Part shown: positions 35,512 to 44,480 of the stretch, piece after piece
Numbering within the stretch: position 1 is the first letter of the stretch
Layout: each line of letters opens with the position of its first letter
NCBI RefSeq assembly: GCF_042655385.1
Contig: NZ_JBHSMA010000004.1
Coordinates: 310,001-374,000, forward strand
Direction of reading: 5' to 3'
Source: Larkinella bovis
GTDB taxonomy: Bacteria; Bacteroidota; Bacteroidia; Cytophagales; Spirosomataceae
Length of the DNA: 64,000 nucleotides
Translations under genes and position numbers: made by a program
Notes under the pieces: model-generated
What the model saw: the letters and a program-made list of their open reading frames with translations, nothing else
The model's database searches: none
Told to the model about the DNA's origin: nothing

Positions 35512-35584
35512 AATAAGCCGACTTCGGAGGCTTATTCGGTGCGATCATCGTAAAGATGATAAAAAGTTTTTGTCCCACAAAAAC
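35512..35584. other. cluster of small hairpins, candidate oriT
   Basis: Three hairpins lie just upstream of the mob operon. AATAAGCC/GGCTTATT is at 35512-35519 and 35529-35536. ATCATC/GATGAT is at 35544-35549 and 35555-35560. GTTTTTG/CAAAAAC is at 35566-35572 and 35578-35584. Origins of transfer are normally placed here and contain such repeats. No nick site can be identified from sequence alone. Confidence 0.5.
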
Positions 35585-35651
35585 ACATCTTGCTTTTCTC
35601 CACCGAGAAACTTTTTTTGGTGCTTGAACTGGGGTAGTTTGTAACTTTAGT

Positions 35652-35930
35652 GACTTGTCATTTTGTCAACTTAACAACCCTTCTTTCGTGCCACTCCCCA
35701 CCCCAGGCATTGCCCTTATTGTTTGTCATTTTGTCACTTTATTGACTTGTCAAAGATGTAACAAGTCGCCTAAATAACCCGTATGCAATACTATAGCTTG
35801 ACTTGTCGATTTGTCAGCTTCACACATAAACATATTTGTTACAATACACCCTGTTAAAATTGTTACTTGTCATTTTGTCAACAAGTAATATGAATTACAA
35901 AAAACTTTATCACTTTATCACTTTGTCGTT
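35652..35930. repeat. array of 8-bp repeats (TTGTCATT-type), candidate centromere or operator
   Basis: The unit TTGTCAnn is repeated in 8-bp phase at 35656-35671, 35723-35738 (followed by TTATTGAC and TTGTCAAA), 35804-35819 and 35868-35883. TTTATCAC, TTTATCAC, TTTGTCG then follow at 35907-35929. Clusters are separated by 50-70 bp. The array lies between the mob and parA units, 80-350 bp before the ParA start. Arrays of 7-8 bp repeats bound by RHH proteins are known as parS/operator sites, such as the omega repeats of pSM19035. Confidence 0.7.
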
Positions 35931-35933
35931 TAA

Positions 35934-35973
35934 TAATTTTGTCAATAAATAATTTTGAGGTTTAGTAATTTTG
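35934..35973 (+). promoter_or_regulatory. three TAATTTTG boxes spaced 16 bp before parA
   Basis: TAATTTTG, which matches the Bacteroidota -7 consensus TAnnTTTG, occurs at 35934-35941, 35950-35957 and 35966-35973, exactly 16 bp apart. The 8-bp repeat phase continues through them. They could be tandem promoters or repeat units. They support an ATG start at 36010. Confidence 0.6.
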
Positions 35974-36009
35974 TTACTTACTTTGGTTGAAAACAAACGT
36001 ACTCTTCTT

Positions 36010-36780
36010 ATGACTCCGCAAGTCGAACCACAACAAGCCGGCACTCCTGCCGAGAGTATCCAGCGCCCAACGGTTATAGCCTTCGCTACCCAGAAAGGCG
36101 GGATGGGCAAAACTACCCTTTCCGTTCTGGTGGCATCCTGGCTGCACTACAAACGGGGCATCAAGGTTGCCCTGCTCGATGTCGATAGTTCCCAGCTATC
36201 GGTCTATAATCAGCGCATAAGTGAGCACGAACACATGGACGCAGAAACCGCGGCCAAACTGGATGAGCAGGACATTGAACCTTACAAGATTTTGTCGGGT
36301 GGCCCGGGGGATGTGCCCCTGCTATTAAGCCAGCTACCCGCAAATGTGCAACTCGTATTGGTTGATATGCCGGGAAGTATTGATGTGGAAGGTTATGAGG
36401 TAGCCATCAGCAAGCTGGATTACCTAATCGTTCCCATGGAGACCTCGCGTTATGCGGTAACCACTGGCTTTAGTTACCTCAATGCAATCCGGGAGCTTGA
36501 CCTGGTACCGGCTGAGCGTTGCCGTGTCGTATGGAACCGGTACAAACCGTCCCGTGATGGTGAGATTGCGGATCAGTTGGATCAGAGTTTTGCCCAGTAT
36601 GGTTTTAAGTCCCTAAAAAGTCGAATCCCTCAGCGCGACTCGTATCAGGATTCGACCAACCTGTCAACACTTTTTCCAATGCCAACCTCGTACCTGCGCA
36701 ACAGCGGGCTGAAGGAGTTATTTGCAGAAATAGAGTCTTTACTATTAACCACCAACAATGATGGCAGAACAACAAAGTAA
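36010..36780 (+). CDS. parA: ParA-family ATPase
   Basis: 256 residues from ATG at 36010; a TTG at 35971 overlaps the promoter boxes and is rejected. The deviant Walker A is KGGMGKTT at 29-36. Walker B lies in VQLVLVDMPGS, and SYLNAIRELD and VVWNRYKPS follow. It resembles small plasmid ParA and the TraA of CTnDOT-like elements. It overlaps the next gene by 23 bp. It probably moves the element to daughter cells, or serves transfer in the CTnDOT style. Confidence 0.88.
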   Translation: MTPQVEPQQAGTPAESIQRPTVIAFATQKGGMGKTTLSVLVASWLHYKRGIKVALLDVDSSQLSVYNQRISEHEHMDAETAAKLDEQDIEPYKILSGGPGDVPLLLSQLPANVQLVLVDMPGSIDVEGYEVAISKLDYLIVPMETSRYAVTTGFSYLNAIRELDLVPAERCRVVWNRYKPSRDGEIADQLDQSFAQYGFKSLKSRIPQRDSYQDSTNLSTLFPMPTSYLRNSGLKELFAEIESLLLTTNNDGRTTK

Positions 36781-37261
36781 AACCAAATTGTCCGATGTAG
36801 CCAAGCAGCAGCATGCCGCCAAGGCCAGTAAATTCAGTGCCATGATGGTGCCTCCTCCACCGGTTCACCAAACGCCTGCGCCCGCTCCTTCTCCGGTAGA
36901 AGCTTTAAAACAGGAGTCAACCCCAGCCGTGGAAGAAGCGCCCATCGCGGAAACTCCGTCGGCCCCTGAACCGGTAGCTGCCGTTGCTCCCGCGACAGCC
37001 CCGGCAGTCAAACAACCGGCAGTGACTCCTAAGCCAGTCCGCTCCCGAAAGTCGGCCGCCCTGTCGATGGATGATGTGATCGAAGAAGCACCGCCGAAAG
37101 GGGAGGCATACCCTCGTCAGGTTCGGGTGTCGGAAGTGCACCACAAGCTGCTCAGACGCCTGGCCTTTGAGTACGACAAAAGCATCAATCATATTTTGTA
37201 TAACCTGCTGGAGCAACTTGATCAGGCTTACCAGCGTGAACAACAGAAAGGAGGGCAATGA
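36758..37261 (+). CDS. ParA partner with RHH domain (DUF3408-like)
   Basis: 167 residues. An N-terminal half of Ala/Pro/Glu linker (residues about 25-105) precedes a folded C-terminal domain: YPRQVRVSEVHHKLLRRLAF, then SINHILYNLLEQL, an RHH arrangement as in DUF3408 (TraB/TraC-like) proteins. It starts inside parA. It is the best candidate to bind the 8-bp repeats at 35652-35930 and so act as ParB or operator-binding protein. Confidence 0.7.
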   Translation: MMAEQQSKTKLSDVAKQQHAAKASKFSAMMVPPPPVHQTPAPAPSPVEALKQESTPAVEEAPIAETPSAPEPVAAVAPATAPAVKQPAVTPKPVRSRKSAALSMDDVIEEAPPKGEAYPRQVRVSEVHHKLLRRLAFEYDKSINHILYNLLEQLDQAYQREQQKGGQ

Positions 37262-37262
37262 T

Positions 37263-37889
37263 ATGTTAAGCGAATACACCTGGGGAGACTTCTGGCTAGT
37301 GGTTGGAAGTGCCGTCGTTATCTACTACATCGTTGTAGGCTGGGTCTTTTACCGTGAGGATATCCGAGACTTTTTAACTGGATCCCGGGCCAGCAAAGAA
37401 ACCCCTTCAGTGGCCACAGATCCGGACGTAGAAGAAGACGACTCGGACCTGTTCGAAACGGTGCCTTATCCAAGCACCTCCGCTTCGGCGGAGGTGCTGA
37501 CAGAAGCGCCCGCGAAGCCTAGGAAGGAGCGTAAAAAGCGCGAAAAGAAAGCAGCCAAGAAGTCCGTTGATCAGGAGCCCGCTCCGGCCCTAGACCCTGC
37601 CCCGGCGAGAGAGCCAGCACCGCAAGAGAAAGAGGTTGACCTTCCCGATACGCCGGTTGCAGGGGATGTGGTAGAGGAGGGTTTTTTGGGCGACTTGGTT
37701 GGCGTCTCAATACCTCTTGCTGAAGAGTCGGTTGAAAGTATTGTTGAGGCCGCCAAAGACCTTGATGTTCACGATGATGGCACCGTAACGGCTAAACCGG
37801 AAGCAGGGGAGGCCCCGCAGCGGTTAGCCAAGCTTGCCAGTCGCCGGGCCTTACCGGCTGATCTCGACAATCTGCCGTTCAATCGATAA
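37263..37889 (+). CDS. membrane-anchored hypothetical protein of the tra operon
   Basis: 208 residues from ATG at 37263; an ATG at 37167 in the same frame lies inside the previous gene and is rejected. One N-terminal membrane segment (FWLVVGSAVVIYYIVVGWVFY) is followed by a long acidic, Pro/Ala/Lys-rich tail and ends in AKLASRRALPADLDNLPF. No family known. Its position matches the traC/traD region of CTnDOT-type operons. Confidence 0.6.
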   Translation: MLSEYTWGDFWLVVGSAVVIYYIVVGWVFYREDIRDFLTGSRASKETPSVATDPDVEEDDSDLFETVPYPSTSASAEVLTEAPAKPRKERKKREKKAAKKSVDQEPAPALDPAPAREPAPQEKEVDLPDTPVAGDVVEEGFLGDLVGVSIPLAEESVESIVEAAKDLDVHDDGTVTAKPEAGEAPQRLAKLASRRALPADLDNLPFNR

Positions 37890-37900
37890 CCCTCACTAAA

Positions 37901-38389
37901 ATGACCTTTTCACACTTCGTACTGTACTTTCTGCTAGCGGTAGGCGTTGTTCTCAGTTTCCGCCTGGTCATCTGGCTCAGCGGCTTTTCCTGCCGAGTCA
38001 TAATGATGTTCACACGCATGGGATTGCCCGCGGTGGCCAAAGCCCTGCTACAGCTTGTGGCTTATGATCGCAGCACATACCTGAAATCACGTACCCTCTA
38101 CTGGAATCAGGTTCACATTCGCTTCCTGCTGTTTTGGGGTGCAAATGCCCTGCTACTATTCTTTCTGCTATTTCTGCGCGCTGGCAACAAAATCCACGCC
38201 GTTGGGCCTTATTGGATGTGCTGCCTGATGCTTTTCATTGCCTACCGCTGTCTGGTTACACTCCGCAGCGATGTTGACGCTAATGATGCCGAGATAGCTC
38301 AGGAAGGACCCCGAAATCCCTACTCACCTGGGCAACCTACCTACGTGCGTCAGTTGGATTATTTGGATGAGCTTTTCAGTGTCGGATAA
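37901..38389 (+). CDS. multi-spanning membrane protein of the tra region
   Basis: 162 residues with about three membrane segments (FSHFVLYFLLAVGVVLSFRLVI; FLLFWGANALLLFFLLFL; WMCCLMLFIAYRCLV) and a hydrophilic tail with NPYSPGQPTYVRQLDYLDE. Unknown family. It begins 11 bp after the previous gene and is probably in the same transcript. Confidence 0.6.
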   Translation: MTFSHFVLYFLLAVGVVLSFRLVIWLSGFSCRVIMMFTRMGLPAVAKALLQLVAYDRSTYLKSRTLYWNQVHIRFLLFWGANALLLFFLLFLRAGNKIHAVGPYWMCCLMLFIAYRCLVTLRSDVDANDAEIAQEGPRNPYSPGQPTYVRQLDYLDELFSVG

Positions 38390-38405
38390 TTTTTTTAGCC
38401 TTATA

Positions 38406-38453
38406 GGTGCAAAATTTGATACTAGTTATTAATTTAGAACGTCTTTTTGCACC
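38406..38453. repeat. inverted repeat before the small membrane genes
   Basis: GGTGCAAAA (38406-38414) and TTTTGCACC (38445-38453) are perfectly complementary. Next to it CCCAAAAGGCCAT and CCCAAAAGACCAT repeat directly (about 38453-38483). This gap of 111 bp may hold a weak promoter or attenuator. Confidence 0.4.
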
Positions 38454-38500
38454 CAAAAGGCCATATTTAGCCCAAAAGACCATTTCTAACCGCACAGGCC

Positions 38501-38758
38501 ATGAATAACAACCCTCGTATTACTAATCGGTGGCTAGCCGTTACGGCTGCTGTTTTGTTGGCTCAGATTGGGTGCTTTGCGGGTCAACCGCTCACTGATC
38601 CTGCCTCTGACTCTGGCTCATTGGTTCGTCTGATATCTGACCACGTTCCGGAAATAGCCTTCACCGGAGCCGGGTTAACGTTTGCCTATATGCTGTTAGG
38701 GATTTTTATCGCCTGGAGAAGGGCAAGAAAGCGGGAACAATCCACCGATCAGGGCTAA
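38501..38758 (+). CDS. small membrane protein
   Basis: 85 residues with two hydrophobic segments (residues about 8-27, LAVTAAVLLAQIGCFAG, and 50-70, AFTGAGLTFAYMLLGIFIAW) and a basic end. Unknown family. It lies 40 bp before another small membrane gene and upstream of traE. Confidence 0.55.
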   Translation: MNNNPRITNRWLAVTAAVLLAQIGCFAGQPLTDPASDSGSLVRLISDHVPEIAFTGAGLTFAYMLLGIFIAWRRARKREQSTDQG

Positions 38759-38799
38759 CACGTAGCATTCTTTTTTCAACTACATAAACTCTTCTACAC

Positions 38800-39069
38800 A
38801 TGTTACGAAAACTAGCCAATACGACAGGGCCCCTGCTTTTTGGGTTTGTAGTCGTCATCTGCGTCCCTTTTTTTATTTGGTCGATGTCGTCAAACCCTTT
38901 GGTTGCAGTGACGCCAGAGGATTTTAAAGACCACAAGGAAGTCTATACCTACTATGACCTAGTGGAGTCACAGGCCAGGGTGTGTTGGCTTTGGCTGGGC
39001 CTTATTGTAGGTGGCTTATCGCTCCGAAACATGTATTTAGGCTTCCGTAAAGCAAATCGACCTGCTTAG
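38800..39069 (+). CDS. small membrane protein
   Basis: 89 residues, two membrane segments (LFGFVVVICVPFFIW; WLWLGLIVGGLSLRN) and a basic C-terminus. Probably part of the tra operon, just before traE. Function unknown. Confidence 0.55.
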   Translation: MLRKLANTTGPLLFGFVVVICVPFFIWSMSSNPLVAVTPEDFKDHKEVYTYYDLVESQARVCWLWLGLIVGGLSLRNMYLGFRKANRPA

Positions 39070-39129
39070 GGTTTCTGTGCGCTTTTTCAATCAGTTCATA
39101 TAGTTCCACCTTTTAACAAATCCAGAGTT

Positions 39130-39459
39130 ATGAATTACCGTACTCTTTTTTCCGCAAAGCGACTGGCTACTCTAGCCATCTTAATGTTTGCAAGTGCTGC
39201 CGCCATGGCGCAGCAACCCGGTGGGGGTAACGGCGCAGGGGCATTGAACAGCGCTGCTCAGACCATTCGGGGTTACGGGCAATCAGCGAACACCATTGTG
39301 CTGGCCATTGGGGTGATCGTCGGACTAGTCGGAGCCATCCGCGTCTACAGCAAGTGGCATAACGGCGACCCCGATACGATGAAAAGTGTCACCGGCTGGT
39401 TTGGAGCCGCAATGTTTTTGGTGGCTGTAGGCGCGATTTTAACGTCCTTCTTTGGTTAA
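39130..39459 (+). CDS. traE: conjugative transfer protein TraE (DUF4134)
   Basis: 109 residues. A signal-like N-terminus (cut near AMAQQ) precedes two membrane segments: TIVLAIGVIVGLVGAIRVY and WFGAAMFLVAVGAILTSFF. The motif KWHNGDPDTMKSVTGWFGA is characteristic of TraE (DUF4134) in CTnDOT-type operons. The protein is a small inner-membrane component thought to be pilin-like or VirB2/VirB3-like. It is followed 5 bp later by traF. Confidence 0.88.
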   Translation: MNYRTLFSAKRLATLAILMFASAAAMAQQPGGGNGAGALNSAAQTIRGYGQSANTIVLAIGVIVGLVGAIRVYSKWHNGDPDTMKSVTGWFGAAMFLVAVGAILTSFFG

Positions 39460-39464
39460 GCCGG

Positions 39465-39824
39465 ATGTTGGAAATTAACAAAGGCATTGGCAAACCCGTA
39501 GAGCTAAAGGGACTGAAAGGAAACTACCTGTACCTGGCAGTTGGTATTGTTTTCAGTAGTCTCCTCCTGGCCCTTATCCTCTACGGGATCCATGCCAATG
39601 CGTACCTGATTACCGTCGTCGTACTTACCATTACCCTAGGTGGCCTGTGGTACTGTATGCGAATGTCAGCCAAACACGGAGTCTGGGGGCTCACCAAGCA
39701 GGAGGCCACCCGTTCACAACCCAAAGCAATCATCTTTTCTTCCGCCAAACCATTCGCTCAACTCCGTGAGACTAAACGCCAGAGCCATAGAAAAGGCACT
39801 GCCTTTGCTGGCAATCGAAAATAA
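39465..39824 (+). CDS. traF: conjugative transfer protein TraF (DUF4133)
   Basis: 119 residues. It begins with INKGIGKPVELKGLKGNYLY, the conserved DUF4133 start. Two membrane segments follow at residues about 25-60 (LAVGIVFSSLLLALILYGI; AYLITVVVLTITLGGLWY). The hydrophilic C-terminus overlaps the traG start by 59 bp. It is VirB3-like, placed beside the VirB4 ATPase, as in other systems. Confidence 0.85.
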   Translation: MLEINKGIGKPVELKGLKGNYLYLAVGIVFSSLLLALILYGIHANAYLITVVVLTITLGGLWYCMRMSAKHGVWGLTKQEATRSQPKAIIFSSAKPFAQLRETKRQSHRKGTAFAGNRK

Positions 39825-42279
39825 CTGCATCGTCAGTAAGATGGCAGACATAACGGTTGGATACCGGGTGTTACTGCCGGAAATCTTCACCCAGTCCGCC
39901 GATGATTACCGGTCTCTTCATAGCGCGATGTGTAAAGCCATCAAAATGCTGCCGGTTGGGACTGTCCTTCACAAACAGGATTGGTTCATTGAAGAGAAAT
40001 ATCGCACCCATCAGCACCAGGCCAACGCCAGTCATGAAGATACGAGCTTCCTAACAATGGCCTTCGAGCGGCACTTTGTTGAGCGCCCGTTTCTGAATCA
40101 CTACTGCTACCTCTACATCAGCAAACTGCCCAAGGCCCGGCAGAAGCAGAAAAGCAATCGCCACAGCCTGACCCGTCGGCGGCTTGTTCCGCGTGATCAG
40201 GTTGACCCTAGAGAGCTTCAAAGTTTCTATGATGCCATTAATCAATTTGAGAGTATTTTGATCGATGGCGGGATTACGGTTCAACGCCTGAAGGATGAAG
40301 ACCTGGTGAGTGAGAAAGGGGATAAAGGGATTATCCCGAATTACTTCCGGCTAGAGCCAGACGGCACCAAGAAGATTACCCTGGAAGACTGGGACATTGA
40401 TGGACACGTTAGGGTAGGGGATAAGGAAGTTATCTGTTTCACCCTTTCCGATGTAGATGCCATGCCTCCTGCCATTGATGTGATGGGCAAATACACCCCG
40501 CTCTCATCCGACAGTACGCAATTTGCGGTCGGCAACGTCTTGCCAGTAGGTTTGATGCTACCCTGTAATCACATCTACAATCAGTACATTACCATTGAAG
40601 ACGGCCCGACCTCTTTGCGCGAGTTCGAACAACAGACACGACACCTGAACTCACTGTCTCTGTACTCCAACGAGAATGCCATCAACCGGGACTGGACGCA
40701 GCGTTACATTCAGGAGGCTATCCAGCAGCAGCGCACCGTTTGCCGGGCCCATTATAACCTGATGGTGTGGACCCAAAAGCCTGAGCAGATTGATTACATA
40801 CGCGCCCGGGCTTCGTCCGCCATTGCACAGCTAGATTGCCTGCCTAAGCACAATACACAGGATGCTGCCCGTTTACTGTGGGCCGGTATACCGGGAAATG
40901 CGGGCGACCTGCCTTTTGATGATACTTTCTATACGTTCGTGGAACAGGCGGTTTGTATGTTTAACCTGGAGTCATCCTACCGCAGCTCATTATCACCCTT
41001 TGGCATACGTCTCTGTGATCGCTTCGGTAAACCGGTTTGGGTAGACCTGTCCGATGAGCCAATGGAACGGAGTTGGACGACCAACCGGAATAAGTTTATC
41101 ATTGGCCCCTCTGGATCCGGAAAGTCTTTCTTCACCAACCACATGGTTCGTCAGTACTACGAACAGGGGACGCATATCCTGCTGGTTGACGTGGGGCACT
41201 CTTACCGGGGGCTATGTGAGATGATCAATCAAAAGACCCACGGTAAAGACGGCGTTTACCTGACCTACGAAGAGGATCGGCCGATTACATTCAACCCTTT
41301 CTATACGGAAGATGGGCAGTTTACCATCGAAAAGAAAGAATCGATCAAAACGCTGCTGCTGACCCTGTGGAAGAAAGAAACGGAAGCCTTCACCCGCACC
41401 GAGGAGGTTGCCCTGTCGGATGCCGTTGAGCAGTACCTGAAGGAAATCAAAAAAGACCCCAACTCTGCCAGCTTTAACGGCTTCTACGAATACTGCGATT
41501 CTGAGGATGGATTCCGCAAGTACTTGGACGAAAAGAAGTACGAGCGAGACTACTTCGACGTTCAGAAGTTTCTTCTGACCATGCAGCCCTTTTACAGGGG
41601 CGGCGAGTATGACTATCTACTGAACTCTGATTTGAAGATCGACTTGCTTAACAAGCAGTTTGTCGTCTTTGAACTCGATAACATCAAGGATCACCCGATC
41701 CTTTACCCGGTGGTAACGCTGATCATCATGGAAACTTTTGTATCTAAGATGCGCAGACTCCAGGGTGTTCGTAAGATGATCCTGATTGAAGAGGCATGGA
41801 AAGCAATTGCCAAGGAGGGTATGGCCACTTACATCCAATATCTATTCAAGACGGTTCGGAAGTACTTCGGAGAAGCGGTAATTGTCACGCAGGAGATTGA
41901 TGATATCATCGGCAATCAAATTGTCAAAGATGCTGTCATCAATAACTCGGATTGTAAGATTCTACTGGACCAATCCAAGTATCAAAACCGATTTGATGAG
42001 GTTCGCCAACTGCTGGGTCTTTCCGAGAAGCAAAAGCAACTGGTGCTGTCGGTTAACAAAGACCTCGATACCCGTCGAAAATACAAAGAGGTATTTATTG
42101 CGCTAGGGCTTTACTCTAAAGTCTATGCAACCGAGGTTAGTCTGGAGGAGTATGCTGCCTACACAACTGAGCAAAGAGAGCAGGTGGAGGTTCGTCAGCG
42201 GGCAAAACAGGCCGGGGGTGATATCCAGGTCGCCATCACTGACTTTGCCGACGCGCGCCGATTTAAGACCATCGCCTGA
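39766..42279 (+). CDS. traG: TraG, VirB4-family conjugation ATPase
   Basis: 837 residues from GTG at 39766, which gives the usual TraG beginning RAIEKALPLLAIENNC. An in-frame earlier start at 39640 would lie deep in traF and is not favoured. The Walker A motif GPSGSGKS is at about 447-454 and Walker B KMILIEEAWK at about 671-680. The protein powers assembly of the transfer channel and is the hallmark of Bacteroidota type IV systems. Full length. Confidence 0.93.
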   Translation: MRLNARAIEKALPLLAIENNCIVSKMADITVGYRVLLPEIFTQSADDYRSLHSAMCKAIKMLPVGTVLHKQDWFIEEKYRTHQHQANASHEDTSFLTMAFERHFVERPFLNHYCYLYISKLPKARQKQKSNRHSLTRRRLVPRDQVDPRELQSFYDAINQFESILIDGGITVQRLKDEDLVSEKGDKGIIPNYFRLEPDGTKKITLEDWDIDGHVRVGDKEVICFTLSDVDAMPPAIDVMGKYTPLSSDSTQFAVGNVLPVGLMLPCNHIYNQYITIEDGPTSLREFEQQTRHLNSLSLYSNENAINRDWTQRYIQEAIQQQRTVCRAHYNLMVWTQKPEQIDYIRARASSAIAQLDCLPKHNTQDAARLLWAGIPGNAGDLPFDDTFYTFVEQAVCMFNLESSYRSSLSPFGIRLCDRFGKPVWVDLSDEPMERSWTTNRNKFIIGPSGSGKSFFTNHMVRQYYEQGTHILLVDVGHSYRGLCEMINQKTHGKDGVYLTYEEDRPITFNPFYTEDGQFTIEKKESIKTLLLTLWKKETEAFTRTEEVALSDAVEQYLKEIKKDPNSASFNGFYEYCDSEDGFRKYLDEKKYERDYFDVQKFLLTMQPFYRGGEYDYLLNSDLKIDLLNKQFVVFELDNIKDHPILYPVVTLIIMETFVSKMRRLQGVRKMILIEEAWKAIAKEGMATYIQYLFKTVRKYFGEAVIVTQEIDDIIGNQIVKDAVINNSDCKILLDQSKYQNRFDEVRQLLGLSEKQKQLVLSVNKDLDTRRKYKEVFIALGLYSKVYATEVSLEEYAAYTTEQREQVEVRQRAKQAGGDIQVAITDFADARRFKTIA

Positions 42280-42366
42280 TTTCTGTAAAAACTCAGAAAA
42301 ATATTCCCAAAAAACAGCCAGAAATATTCCTGACCGTTTCCTAGCGGTCTTTAAAAACCTGATGCT

Positions 42367-43527
42367 ATGATTTTACTTCAGATTCCCGGACAGGGTACCT
42401 ATGTTGATTATGGGTTCTACAGCAAGTTCGAGTCTTTCGAAAAGACTATTACCCAAGCTTACCAGGAGGTGCTTCAGGGCATGGGTCATTTTGGTGACGT
42501 GGCCGCGGGCATCGCCGGCATTGCGTCCTTTTTGTTCATTGGGTTTCGAGTGCTTCGCCACCTGGCCTACGCCGAGGGCGTGGATGTTTGGCCCCTGTTA
42601 CGTCCCTTTGCTATCGGATTTCTGGCCCTCAACTTTACGATCGTAACGGATTTCGTTGGCGCCATGATCAAGCCGTTGCAGGCTGCTACCCAACAAATGG
42701 TAGATGTTCAAACATCACGGGTCCAGCAGATCGAAGCCCTGCGCCTTCAGAAACAGCACGAAAAGCTGTTGGAGCTTAACAAGCAGATTGATGACACCAG
42801 CCTATGGCAGACAGGGCAATACATCAACCTGTTGGTAGAAAAGTACCGAACGTATATTAATGAGGGTTTTGACGCCTTTCTTAAAAACCTCTTCTACGCC
42901 TTTTTTCTGGCCGTGCGTCTGGTGATACTTACTGTGCAGGCTTTCTTTTTGATTATCCTGACCATGATTGGCCCGTTAGCTTTTGCCATTGCCATTTTTC
43001 CGGGCTTTCAGGACAGTCATTTACTGTGGATTGCCCGCTTCATTCAGGTTTCGCTCTGGTTTCCACTGGCCAATATCTTGGGGTCGATTGTAGGGTATTT
43101 GCAGGGCAAGGTATTGGCCCTGCAATACCTCGAGCTAACAAACAACGTCCCTCCGGAAGGGCAGTCGGGTGACACCATTTATCTGGTGTTTATGATCATT
43201 GCGACGCTTTCCTACCTGACCATACCCACGATTGCCAGCTACATCATTTCCTCATCCGGAGTAGGCTCTGCCATGCAGCGGATTACGAGCATGAGCACCT
43301 CAATGGCGGCCGCCGCGGTCAGTGCGGCTAGTCCGGCAGCAATGGCCGGCGCGGGCCTGGTGGGTAAAGGAGCTATGGGCGTGGGAGGGATGGTTGTCGA
43401 TGCGGGGAAAATGGCCCTGGGGGGTACGATTATGGCGGGACAAGCGGTGGCCCAACAAGCCGCTTACTACGGCCGGGCGGCCCAGCACGAAATGCGAAAT
43501 ATCACCGGTTCCAAACAACAATCCTGA
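42367..43527 (+). CDS. traJ: conjugative transfer protein TraJ (VirB6-like)
   Basis: 386 residues with several membrane segments (residues about 45-60, 80-95, 185-215, 230-245 and 270-290), including AVRLVILTVQAFFLIILTMIGPLAFAIAIFPGF. The C-terminus is Ala/Gly-rich. The pattern and place after traG fit TraJ, a polytopic VirB6-like protein. The gap before it (87 bp) contains two AGAAA..TATTCC motifs. No TraH/TraI gene lies between traG and traJ, unlike in CTnDOT. Confidence 0.85.
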   Translation: MILLQIPGQGTYVDYGFYSKFESFEKTITQAYQEVLQGMGHFGDVAAGIAGIASFLFIGFRVLRHLAYAEGVDVWPLLRPFAIGFLALNFTIVTDFVGAMIKPLQAATQQMVDVQTSRVQQIEALRLQKQHEKLLELNKQIDDTSLWQTGQYINLLVEKYRTYINEGFDAFLKNLFYAFFLAVRLVILTVQAFFLIILTMIGPLAFAIAIFPGFQDSHLLWIARFIQVSLWFPLANILGSIVGYLQGKVLALQYLELTNNVPPEGQSGDTIYLVFMIIATLSYLTIPTIASYIISSSGVGSAMQRITSMSTSMAAAAVSAASPAAMAGAGLVGKGAMGVGGMVVDAGKMALGGTIMAGQAVAQQAAYYGRAAQHEMRNITGSKQQS

Positions 43528-43533
43528 TAAGTT

Positions 43534-44172
43534 ATGACCCCCAATCAAACCTTTTTTAAGTCGCTGCGGAATCTGGAGACTTCCTACCGCAATATTCGCA
43601 TACTGGCCTTTGTCGTCGTGGGCGCATGTGTCGTGATCACCGTCAGTGCTTTGGTGTTTGCCTACCGGGTGAAAACCGAGGCTGACAGCCGGATTTACGT
43701 AGTGGAACAAGGTAAAACACTTATTGCCGCCCTTCGGCAGGATGTCAGAGAAAACCGGCCCGTTGAAGCTCGCGACCACATCAAGCGCTTTCACGAACTG
43801 TTCTTTACGCTGGACCCTGATGGTCGCAGCATCGAAGAGCATATTAACGAGGCCCTTGCTTATGGTGATGAGAGCATTTCCCGCCTGTATCTGGACATGA
43901 AAGAGAACGGATACTACCGGGACATGATTCAGGGCTCGGTTTCGCAGGAGATCCAGGTAGACAGCATTCAACTGGACTTAAACCAGTACCCTTACCGGTT
44001 CCGTTCCTATGCCCGTCAGCAGATCATCCGGCCTACTAAGATTACGACCAGGCGCCTGATTTCTGCGGGGTACCTGCGCAACGTTAGCCGCTCAGAGGCA
44101 AACCCTCACGGTTTTCTGATTGAAAAGTTCGAACCGATCGACAACACCGACATAGAAGAACTAAAACGATGA
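43534..44172 (+). CDS. traK: conjugative transfer protein TraK (VirB8-like)
   Basis: 212 residues. The N-terminus FFKSLRNLETSYRNIRI leads into one membrane segment (LAFVVVGACVVITVSALVFAY, about 24-45), then a periplasmic domain with ENRPVEARDHIKRFHELFF and YGDESISRLYL, the known TraK text. Overlaps traL by 4 bp. Confidence 0.9.
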   Translation: MTPNQTFFKSLRNLETSYRNIRILAFVVVGACVVITVSALVFAYRVKTEADSRIYVVEQGKTLIAALRQDVRENRPVEARDHIKRFHELFFTLDPDGRSIEEHINEALAYGDESISRLYLDMKENGYYRDMIQGSVSQEIQVDSIQLDLNQYPYRFRSYARQQIIRPTKITTRRLISAGYLRNVSRSEANPHGFLIEKFEPIDNTDIEELKR

Positions 44173-44480
44173 AATACCTGGGGAAAGTGATTCTAGGCAT
44201 TGGGAACTGGATTTCCGGACTATCTAACCGGTCGCGGGCCATTCTGGTCGCTGGGATGCTACTGCTCCTGCTGGGAGGTAGTGTAAATAAGCTTATTGGC
44301 GCACTAAACCGGCCAAGAGAAGCACAACCGCAAGTTAGTCCCGATCAGATTATCAAGCCTATGCAGCAACTCTTTAAGCAGGTCAGTGTGCCGCGTTCGG
44401 ATTTGCGAATCGAAAAGGACTTACGCCGACTGGACAGCCTGGCCACTGAGTATCGCACTAAACAACAAAAAACGCCATGA
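44169..44480 (+). CDS. traL: conjugative transfer protein TraL
   Basis: 103 residues, one membrane segment (AILVAGMLLLLLGGSVNKLIG) and a basic/acidic helical tail. Position between traK and traM, size and the WISGLSNRSR start fit TraL (DUF3989). It overlaps both neighbours by 4 bp. Confidence 0.8.
   Translation: MKYLGKVILGIGNWISGLSNRSRAILVAGMLLLLLGGSVNKLIGALNRPREAQPQVSPDQIIKPMQQLFKQVSVPRSDLRIEKDLRRLDSLATEYRTKQQKTP

Noticed and set aside
39640..39765. Earlier start of traG
   Set aside because: The extension lies within traF in another frame and does not match the known TraG N-terminus, which begins just after GTG 39766.
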